In this document: piece after piece, positions 1 through 5,073 of the stretch
How the letters are laid out: the number at the start of each line of letters is the position of its first letter
How positions within the stretch are numbered: position 1 is the first letter of the stretch
Assembly (NCBI GenBank): GCA_017451975.1
Contig: JAFTNI010000209.1
Span: 1-6,489, forward strand
Origin: Clostridia bacterium
Lineage (GTDB): Bacteria; Bacillota; Clostridia; Oscillospirales; CAG-272
Length of the DNA stretch: 6,489 nucleotides
Direction: 5' to 3'
Notes under the pieces: model-generated
Databases searched by the model: none
The model's input: only the letters and a program-made list of their open reading frames with translations
What the model was told of the DNA's origin: nothing
Program-made: the position numbers and the translations under genes

Positions 1-95
1 TCGTGAATTAAATCCGTTTTACCCTTGTAAATTGCAATACCCAATACCGTAAACAGAGCTGCAACCAGAAACATAATAATGGAATACACTAACAT
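1..95 (-). CDS. DUF3784-like small membrane protein, N-terminal part (cut by the left edge)
   Basis: The first 31 codons of a minus-strand gene that continues beyond position 1. The translation begins MLVYSIIMFLVAALFTVLGI and continues AIYKGKTDLIH. Residues 2-22 form one hydrophobic transmembrane helix, followed by a positively charged stretch (Lys24, Lys26), so the N terminus is probably outside or in the membrane and the next segment cytoplasmic. The pattern of a short helix followed by YKGKTDLIH resembles the start of DUF3784 proteins, small membrane proteins of unknown function common in Firmicutes; this match is from memory of the family and not from a search. The start is well supported: GGAGGTG lies 7 bases upstream (101-107). 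The gene has a long upstream gap (96-447) with its own candidate promoter, so it is probably not co-transcribed with the mannosidase. No function can be given. Confidence 0.7.
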   Translation of the reverse strand, partial: MLVYSIIMFLVAALFTVLGIAIYKGKTDLIH

Positions 96-100
96 GTTGA

Positions 101-107
101 CACCTCC
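101..107 (-). promoter_or_regulatory. Ribosome-binding site of the DUF3784-like gene
   Basis: The minus strand reads GGAGGTG, then 6 bases, then ATG at 95, with 7 bases between GGAGG and the start. This strong Shine-Dalgarno match fixes the start of a gene too short, within the window, to be obvious otherwise. Confidence 0.85.
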
Positions 108-147
108 ACAAATTCTTATTTATTGTTTTGTTTATCGCGCCAGTTTC

Positions 148-166
148 GCCTTTGTATTACAAAGGC
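148..166. repeat. Short palindrome in the upstream gap of the DUF3784-like gene
   Basis: A perfect inverted repeat with arms GCCTTTGTA and TACAAAGGC around one central base. Just beside it (170-180) is a second small hairpin, GGGC-AAA-GCCC, and at 186-193 the 8-bp palindrome CCTTAAGG. If the DUF3784-like gene is transcribed from the promoter near 346-374, all three lie in its mRNA leader. They could be RNA stem-loops or a protein-binding site; I recognise no known riboswitch here. Confidence 0.5.
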
Positions 167-210
167 ACAGGGCAAAGCCCATACCCCTTAAGGCTACGCG
201 CGTCTTGAGG

Positions 211-240
211 CTCCCTCCGTGAGGAAGCTCCCGGAGGGAG
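211..240. repeat. Intergenic hairpin repeat, unit 1
   Basis: Arms CTCCCTCCG (211-219) and CGGAGGGAG (232-240) pair perfectly over 9 bp. Inside the loop GAG (221-223) can pair with CTC (228-230), giving a 30-base stem-loop. The sequence is related to unit 2 at 284-330: both start GGCTCC(C/T)TCCG or GGGCTCCTTCCG and both contain CCGGAGG. Together they look like a repetitive, non-coding element of a kind found scattered between genes in many gut Clostridia. There is no gene in it. Confidence 0.6.
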
Positions 241-283
241 AATGCGTGACAATAAAACATATCAAAACTTCAAAGTTACGCGG

Positions 284-336
284 GCTCCTTCCGTCACGCT
301 TCGCGTGCCACCGTCCTCCCGGAGGAAGGCTTTTTT
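284..336. repeat. Intergenic hairpin repeat, unit 2 (three-way junction) with T6 tail
   Basis: On the minus strand the sequence can fold as a three-way junction. The outer stem is CCTTCC (329-324) with GGAAGG (292-287). One inner hairpin is TCC-GGGA-GGA (323-314). The other is CACGC-GAA-GCGTG (307-295). The GTGGCACGCGAAGCGTGACGG core is the part I recognise from dispersed intergenic repeats of gut Clostridia. On the plus strand the outer stem is followed by TTTTTT (331-336), so it would act as a Rho-independent terminator for rightward transcripts, although no plus-strand gene is visible upstream. For leftward transcripts it has no T-tract and would be a structured leader. Confidence 0.6.
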
Positions 337-345
337 GCTAACCCC

Positions 346-374
346 ATTATACCACAAATCGGCAGAGAAAACAA
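346..374 (-). promoter_or_regulatory. Candidate promoter for the DUF3784-like gene
   Basis: The minus strand carries TGGTATAAT (354-346), an extended -10 with a perfect TATAAT. Seventeen bases further upstream is TTGTTT (374-369), a poor -35 with 3 of 6 matches, as is common when an extended -10 is present. Transcription would start near 339, leaving a leader of about 245 bases that contains both repeat units. The -35 and part of the spacer lie inside the terminator hairpin behind the mannosidase. Confidence 0.55.
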
Positions 375-386
375 GTTCTCTGCCGA
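359..386 (-). terminator. Likely terminator of the alpha-mannosidase gene
   Basis: Perfect 11-bp stem TCGGCAGAGAA / TTCTCTGCCGA with a 6-base loop, about 60 bases after the mannosidase stop. On the minus strand it is followed by TTTGTGG and on the plus strand by AGTTTTGTG, so the T-tract is weak in both directions and ACAAA/TTTGT can extend the stem after an internal loop. It may work in both directions. The hairpin is clear; its efficiency as a terminator is inferred. Confidence 0.7.
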
Positions 387-447
387 AGTTTTGTGCCAGC
401 TAATTCTCCGTTTAGAACAACAGAGAAAACCGTTTTGACCTTTTTAA

Positions 448-3400
448 TTACACAACCTTAAGCGTTACTATCTCGTATCCGCGCAAGCTTACGTTTACTT
501 TGCCATCTGTGATGGGCAGCTCTTCTTTTTCGTTTTCGAGCATATCGCAAATGTAGCATTTCTTTGCCTTGAAGCCGAGGGTTATCTGCGCTTTAGTCTT
601 TTTATTCGCGCTTTCGTAGAGGCGGAGCACGGTGCTCTTATCCTCTTCTGCTTCCTTTACCGTTTCGCAGATAACGTTTTCTTTATCTACGGAAACGAGC
701 GAATAGCTTTCGGGAAGCTCGGAGTGCTTGCCGCTTGCCTTCACTGCCGTAAGCGGATTGTTGAGAAGGTACGCGAGCTTCACTGTGTCGCTTTCGCGAA
801 GCGAGCCTTCATGGGCGTAGAGCGTATATGTGAACGTGTGCTCGCCCTGGTCTGCTTCGGGGTAGGGCATTATGCCCGATTTGAGCAGCGAAAGCATCAT
901 TGTGCCGTCGTGGATATCGTGGCCGTATTTGCAATCGTTGAGAAGGCTAACACCATAGCCGCCGTCGGAAAGGTCGGCGTATTTGTGGGCGCAAACCTCA
1001 AATTTTGCTCTGTCCCAGCTCGTGTTTTTATGCGTGGGGCGTTCCACCGAGCCGAACTGTATTTCGTAGGTTGCTTTATCGCTGTTCACATCAACGTCGA
1101 AAGCGGCTTTGAGCATTTTGTTGTGTTCGTGCCAATCTATATGCGTTTCAAAATCTATAGTAGGGGTTTCGTCGCAGAACCACATCGTTTGCGTAATTGT
1201 GGATTTCATATAGGGGCGCGTTATCTTAACGCCCTTGCGCGCGCCGTCCTCAAGGAATTCCACGTCGGAAACCGCCGTTATGGGCTTGTATGCGGCGAGC
1301 GAATATTCCTGCCACTCCCAGTTATCGTAGGCATCGGGGTAATCGGCGTAAACGCGCAGCTCGTTGCCAAGGCCGCCTTTGCGCAGAACCTCGCGCTCGG
1401 CTTTCTTATCGTAAAGCGAGGTAAGCACCCAGTTTTCATCGAATTTTGCAACGATAAGCGGTGTTTCCACCTTGCCGCCGCCCTTTTTCTCGCCCAGGCT
1501 GAATTCTACGTCGAGCTTTACACTGTTTGTAAACTTGAAATCTTCCACCGTGGTGTAGCCCTTTGCGGGAACACCCGAAATGAAGCCTGTTTTGCCGCCT
1601 GCAAGCACGCGGCCGCTTGCGGTAAAGGAATTGGTGTTGAACACAACAAAACCGCGTGAAGCGCTTATTTTGCTTGCTATATGCTCTTGCGTATCGGCAA
1701 CGATGTTGCGCGCCGCGTACATGATTTTGGCGTAGTCAATATCGCTCTGGTCGTATACGGGACCTATAGAGGAGCCGGGAATAATATCGTGGAATTGGTT
1801 TGTGAGTATAGTTTCCCAGCCTTCGCGAAGCTCTTTTTTCGGCGTTTTCGCGCCGAGCAAATGCTTTGTCATTTCAGAAAGCGTTTCTGCGTTCATATAA
1901 AGAAATTCGCTCTTGCGGTTGTTCTTCTTGTTTTTTGCGATGGAGGTATATGTGCCGCGGTGGTATTCAAGGTAAAGCTCGCCCGTCCATTTTGGAAGCG
2001 GCGCGCTTTTTGCAATTCTTTCTTCCATGCGTGAAAGGAAGGGCTCAACGTGCTCAAAGCGTGCATTAGGCACGGTGGGCACGCCGCAGGAAAGGCGCTT
2101 TGCGATTTCAATATGCTCCGCCGTGGGGCCGCCGCCGCCGTCGCCGAAGCCGTAGGTCAGCATTACCTCATCGGAAAGGTTTTTGTCGTGGTAGCGATCG
2201 TACGTGCCCGCTATCATTTTGGGCGTTGTGTCGCCGTTATAGGTAACGTAGCGAGTGAGAGGGGAGTTTTTCTTTTTATCCTGAGCTGTGAGGAAGTATG
2301 TGTACACCTGCGTGCCGTCTATACCTTGCCATGCGAACGTGTCGCAGGGTATCATATTCGTATCGTTCCAGCTTATTTTGGATGTTACGAACCAATCTAT
2401 GCCGCAACCCTTGAGTATCTGCGGAAGCGCGGCGGAATAGCCGAAAACGTCGGGCAGCCAGAGCACGCGGTTATCCTTGCCGAATTCCTCGCGGAAGAAG
2501 CGCTTGCCGTATATAAATTGGCGCACAAAGCTTTCGCCCGAGGGGATATTGCAGTCTGCTTCGACCCACATGCCGCCCTCGCATTCCCAGCGCCCTTCGG
2601 CAACGCGCTCTTTTATTTCGGCGTAAAGCTCGGGCGCTTCCTCTTTTACGAATTTATAGAGAAGCGGCTGGGAGGAGGTGAATTTATATTCGGGGTAGCG
2701 GCGCATAAGCTCCAGCACTGTGGCAAATGAGCGCTGTGCCTTTTCGCGCGTCTGGCGCAAGGTCCAAAGCCAGGCGCAGTCTATATGCGTGTGGCCTATG
2801 CAGGCAACGGTTGCGCGCTGCTTTTCACAGTAGCTGCCGTAAAATTCGCTTTCGAAAAACTCCTTTGCGGCCTTTACAGATTCAAAATATTCGGTGGAGC
2901 CGACTTCGTATAGGTCGAGCATGGAAAGCGCGCGGTCTATATACGTCAGCATTTCCATATATTCCTGCGTGTTTTCGTCGAGCAGCTTTATAGCTTCATA
3001 TACCGTGTTTACGTCGTAGTAGAAATCGCGCGCGTCTTTGTTTACGTTGCGGTATTCCACGCTGAATTGGCACGAGGGAATGGAAGGACCTGTATAGGCG
3101 TAGATGTAAATATCGAAATGCGTACCCTCGGGGAGAAGGTATTCTTTATGGCGTGTGTCCATACCCTGGCGTATTTTGCCGTTTACATAAAGCAAAAACT
3201 GCGGGTTTGTGGTAACGCCGAAGCGGTCGAAATTGGTGCAGGTGGCAAGCTCTGTTGGTTTGCCCTGCATATGCTCGGGAATATCGAGCGTGAAGTGAAA
3301 CCATGCGTGGCTATCGTTGCCTGTGCCGAATTTTTCGCCGTTTTTGAACGGTACGAATTCGGAAAGCGGCGGGGGCGTGTTGCTTTCCTTATAGCCGCAG

Positions 3401-3498
3401 GGGCAGTACGTGACGTTTTCTACGGGCGTCACGTTTTCTAATATTGTGGATTCTACTATACTGAGGTATTTTTTTGCTTTTCTGAAAAGTGCTTTCAT
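448..3498 (-). CDS. Alpha-mannosidase, glycoside hydrolase family 38
   Basis: Retaining, zinc-dependent exo-alpha-mannosidase that releases mannose from the non-reducing ends of alpha-mannosides or N-glycan fragments; cytoplasmic, since no signal peptide or membrane segment is seen. At 1016 residues it is of normal family length and looks intact. Residues 1-150 form an N-terminal beta-domain. The catalytic domain spans about 230-490 and starts with GHTHIDCAWLW, whose His238 and Asp240 match zinc ligands. LWLPDVFGYSAALPQI holds the nucleophile, Asp350. After the YGFGDGGGGPT loop (449-458) comes a helical middle domain (about 507-590), where QFHDIIPG supplies the fourth zinc ligand, His570. The C-terminal beta-sandwich (about 615-1016) carries the typical RPTHKNTSWD and GGYGVSLLNDCKYG motifs (820-859). 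The start at 3498 is chosen over an in-frame ATG at 3579: GGAGG lies 8 bases upstream, and the farther ATG sits in the -35 region. Linkage specificity (alpha-1,2, -1,3 or -1,6) cannot be read from the sequence. Confidence 0.96.
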   Translation of the reverse strand: MKALFRKAKKYLSIVESTILENVTPVENVTYCPCGYKESNTPPPLSEFVPFKNGEKFGTGNDSHAWFHFTLDIPEHMQGKPTELATCTNFDRFGVTTNPQFLLYVNGKIRQGMDTRHKEYLLPEGTHFDIYIYAYTGPSIPSCQFSVEYRNVNKDARDFYYDVNTVYEAIKLLDENTQEYMEMLTYIDRALSMLDLYEVGSTEYFESVKAAKEFFESEFYGSYCEKQRATVACIGHTHIDCAWLWTLRQTREKAQRSFATVLELMRRYPEYKFTSSQPLLYKFVKEEAPELYAEIKERVAEGRWECEGGMWVEADCNIPSGESFVRQFIYGKRFFREEFGKDNRVLWLPDVFGYSAALPQILKGCGIDWFVTSKISWNDTNMIPCDTFAWQGIDGTQVYTYFLTAQDKKKNSPLTRYVTYNGDTTPKMIAGTYDRYHDKNLSDEVMLTYGFGDGGGGPTAEHIEIAKRLSCGVPTVPNARFEHVEPFLSRMEERIAKSAPLPKWTGELYLEYHRGTYTSIAKNKKNNRKSEFLYMNAETLSEMTKHLLGAKTPKKELREGWETILTNQFHDIIPGSSIGPVYDQSDIDYAKIMYAARNIVADTQEHIASKISASRGFVVFNTNSFTASGRVLAGGKTGFISGVPAKGYTTVEDFKFTNSVKLDVEFSLGEKKGGGKVETPLIVAKFDENWVLTSLYDKKAEREVLRKGGLGNELRVYADYPDAYDNWEWQEYSLAAYKPITAVSDVEFLEDGARKGVKITRPYMKSTITQTMWFCDETPTIDFETHIDWHEHNKMLKAAFDVDVNSDKATYEIQFGSVERPTHKNTSWDRAKFEVCAHKYADLSDGGYGVSLLNDCKYGHDIHDGTMMLSLLKSGIMPYPEADQGEHTFTYTLYAHEGSLRESDTVKLAYLLNNPLTAVKASGKHSELPESYSLVSVDKENVICETVKEAEEDKSTVLRLYESANKKTKAQITLGFKAKKCYICDMLENEKEELPITDGKVNVSLRGYEIVTLKVV

Positions 3499-3506
3499 AA
3501 GCGCTT

Positions 3507-3511
3507 CCTCC
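3507..3511 (-). promoter_or_regulatory. Ribosome-binding site that decides the mannosidase start
   Basis: GGAGG on the minus strand, 8 bases before the ATG at 3498. The 8 bases between are AAGCGCTT, themselves a perfect palindrome. This site supports the shorter protein over the 27-residue N-terminal extension that an upstream ATG would allow. Confidence 0.88.
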
Positions 3512-3547
3512 GTGTGAAAGGTGAAAATAGAATGGGTTGCTAAAAAT

Positions 3548-3576
3548 ATTGTAACACGGTTTATATGAAAATTCAA
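3548..3576 (-). promoter_or_regulatory. Sigma-A-type promoter of the alpha-mannosidase gene
   Basis: On the minus strand, -35 TTGAAT (3576-3571, 4 of 6 consensus bases) and -10 TACAAT (3553-3548, 5 of 6) are separated by exactly 17 bases. Transcription should start near 3541, giving a leader of about 43 bases with the GGAGG site in it. The promoter lies just after the terminator of the gene before, so the mannosidase is probably transcribed alone. Confidence 0.8.
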
Positions 3577-3586
3577 CATTGAATTT
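3569..3586. promoter_or_regulatory. Operator-like palindrome over the mannosidase -35 box
   Basis: AAATTCAACATTGAATTT is two perfect 8-bp arms around a 2-base centre. It covers the whole -35 hexamer (3571-3576) and extends upstream. Its size, symmetry and place fit a dimeric helix-turn-helix repressor or activator site, for example a sugar-responsive GntR-, LacI- or DeoR-type regulator. It does not match a consensus I know, and no regulator gene is in the window. As the sequence is AT-rich, part of the symmetry could be chance. Confidence 0.5.
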
Positions 3587-3602
3587 ACAAAACAGTAAAA
3601 AT

Positions 3603-3632
3603 AAAAAGCCTTTTTTAGCGAAAGGCTTTTTT
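3603..3632 (-). terminator. Rho-independent terminator of the GH28-like gene
   Basis: Stem AAAAAGCCTTT / AAAGGCTTTTT of 11 bp with a 7-base loop, starting 6 bases after the stop codon of the GH28-like gene. On the minus strand the stem runs straight into TTTTTATTTTTA. Because A and T runs flank both sides, it could also stop transcripts from the other direction. Confidence 0.88.
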
Positions 3633-3637
3633 AGGAA

Positions 3638-5011
3638 TTACTCATATACTACTTCGAAAATCTTGCCATTGCCGCTGCTTTCGCCGTCGCTGTTTATATC
3701 ATCGAAGGTTATTTCGCGCAAAAGGTGGCGTATATCCTCGGGCATTTCGCCGTTTACCGTGATGTTTTTAAAAATCAGCCTTTTCGCGCAGCTGCTTATA
3801 TATGGGTCGAAAACTTCTGTGCCGCCGGAATTTATGGATTTCGGGCCTATGCATACAAGGTACGAAAGCGGAAATTCATCGCCGTGATGCGTGAAATCTA
3901 TGTTTTCAAAGCAGAGCGTGCCTATATTTGCGCCAAGCTCAAAAGCCGCGAAAACACCGCGCACTTGGTCGCCATTAACATATTCCGGGAACGAATCTAT
4001 AGGCCCTGTAAGGTCGATACGGATATTTCCAAAAAAGAAATTGTCGATCGTACCGATAGCCCCTTTTTCTCGCTCACCGCCGATTGCATATGGTGGCGTT
4101 TGTAAATACATTTTGAACGTTTTTATGCCCGTGACGTCGTTTATTATAATATTTTCAAGCGAGCAATCAACATCAGAACCGTTTGCGTATGTATAAACAC
4201 CGGGCTCGAAGCGCAGCGCTTTATAACGGCTGAGTGGAGCGAGGTTCAGATGTTCGCAAATCACGTTTTTTATTGCGCCGAAATTGACGGAGGAGTTTTG
4301 CCAATCGTAGGCGTTTAGCGCAACGAGGTCATCGCCAACCTCGCCGTAAATATGGCGCGCCACGATATTTTCGCTTCCGCCGTTTATATGCAAACCGTCG
4401 GCAAAGCAATTATTAAACCAGATATTTTCAAAAATACAATTTTTCGCATCGCCTATTTGCAAGGCAAAGCCTGCCGTATTTCGAAATGTAACGTTTTCAA
4501 GCGTAAGATTTTCGATGTTGTTGAAAAGCATACAGGTGGAAACACCGAAAAACTCGCTTTTTTCGCTATATCTTCCGCTTGCTCCGTAACCGGCGCGGAA
4601 AGTGCGCGATTCAGCAAAGCAACCGCCTGAAATGGAAATGTTGCAGTCGCGCTCTGCGCTGTCTACAGGCGCTTTTGTGCCGTCCTTTGTGTGTTCGTTG
4701 CGGAACATAAGAACGCGGCATTCAGCTGTTAGGCATAGCACCGCGCGCCATGCCTCTATGCGTCTGTTAGACGGAATAACAACTGTATCGTCTATATAAT
4801 AAGGCTCGCGCCCGGTGGGGATTTCCACGATCTCGTTTTCACGCAGAGCAGCGCGCAGAGCCTCTGTCCACACCTTTCCGTACTCGGTTACGCGAACAAG
4901 ATGCGCGTAACCGGTAAGAAGAGCGCGCTTTTTTAGCGAAGAAATCTTCTTTTTGTTTTCATCTTCCATTGTGCGGAGCGAGGAATAAATTTTTTCTTTT
5001 ATTTCATTCAT
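3638..5011 (-). CDS. GH28-like right-handed beta-helix protein (polygalacturonase-type glycosidase)
   Basis: A 457-residue protein with the repeating short-strand pattern of a right-handed parallel beta-helix (repeats such as IENLTLENVTFRN, KNCIFENIWFNN and ENIVARHIYGE, about 165-440). FADGLHING (Asp205) and GEVGDDLVALNA (Asp227, Asp228) match the NTD and DD motifs that carry the three catalytic aspartates of glycoside hydrolase family 28, which hydrolyses galacturonan and related polysaccharides. The usual GHG motif is not visible, and RYKALRFEPG (about 262-271) stands where RIK is expected, so the substrate may differ from pectin. Residues 1-35 are charged and helical, with no signal peptide, so it is probably cytoplasmic and acts on imported oligosaccharides. 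Start choice is uncertain: the ATG at 5011 has no Shine-Dalgarno site, while an in-frame ATG at 5059 directly follows the ileS stop, and another at 4969 would remove 14 residues. It could instead be a related beta-helix lyase or epimerase. Confidence 0.82.
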   Translation of the reverse strand: MNEIKEKIYSSLRTMEDENKKKISSLKKRALLTGYAHLVRVTEYGKVWTEALRAALRENEIVEIPTGREPYYIDDTVVIPSNRRIEAWRAVLCLTAECRVLMFRNEHTKDGTKAPVDSAERDCNISISGGCFAESRTFRAGYGASGRYSEKSEFFGVSTCMLFNNIENLTLENVTFRNTAGFALQIGDAKNCIFENIWFNNCFADGLHINGGSENIVARHIYGEVGDDLVALNAYDWQNSSVNFGAIKNVICEHLNLAPLSRYKALRFEPGVYTYANGSDVDCSLENIIINDVTGIKTFKMYLQTPPYAIGGEREKGAIGTIDNFFFGNIRIDLTGPIDSFPEYVNGDQVRGVFAAFELGANIGTLCFENIDFTHHGDEFPLSYLVCIGPKSINSGGTEVFDPYISSCAKRLIFKNITVNGEMPEDIRHLLREITFDDINSDGESSGNGKIFEVVYE

Positions 5012-5022
5012 AGCGTTAAATT

Positions 5023-5050
5023 TACAAGGGAGGAAAATTCCTCCCTTGTA
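5023..5050 (-). terminator. 28-bp palindrome behind ileS, likely terminator
   Basis: Arms TACAAGGGAGGAA (5023-5035) and TTCCTCCCTTGTA (5038-5050) are perfectly complementary over 13 bp with two central bases. It starts 9 bases after the ileS stop, where a terminator is expected. On the minus strand it is followed by AATTTAACG and on the plus strand by TATATGCATTT, so neither side has a strong T-tract. One arm contains GGGAGGAA, a good Shine-Dalgarno sequence, and the other its complement, so in a read-through RNA the site would be hidden. Terminator is the simplest reading. Confidence 0.65.
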
Positions 5051-5073
5051 TATATGCATTTAAATTTTTTCAA
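5045..5073 (-). promoter_or_regulatory. Candidate promoter for the GH28-like gene, overlapping the end of ileS
   Basis: On the minus strand, TTGAAA (5073-5068, 5 of 6 -35 bases) lies over the last ileS codons, and 17 bases on is TACAAG (5050-5045, 4 of 6 -10 bases). TATACA (5052-5047) with a 15-base spacer is an alternative. Transcription would start near 5038, inside the palindrome. The -10 is weak and the region is AT-rich, so this is tentative. Confidence 0.35.

Noticed and set aside
287..336. Terminator of an unseen plus-strand gene
   Set aside because: The stem and T6 tract fit a rightward terminator, but no plus-strand gene ends before it; the sequence is better explained as part of the intergenic repeat.
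242..403. Plus-strand 53-codon reading frame beginning MRDNKTYQNF, with GGAGG just before the ATG
   Set aside because: It runs through the hairpin repeat, its T6 tail and the mannosidase terminator, and its apparent ribosome-binding site is only an arm of hairpin unit 1. The peptide is low in coding character and rich in repeat-derived residues.
724..1659. Long plus-strand open frame (311 codons) opposite the mannosidase
   Set aside because: It lies wholly antisense to a conserved GH38 gene, shows no recognisable domain, and is explained by the codon bias of the real gene. The same holds for the 226-codon frame at 2050-2730 and shorter ones.
3499..3579. 27-residue N-terminal extension of the mannosidase from the ATG at 3579
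   Set aside because: That ATG lies in the operator/-35 region, upstream of the likely transcription start near 3541, has no ribosome-binding site, and the extension resembles translated promoter sequence.
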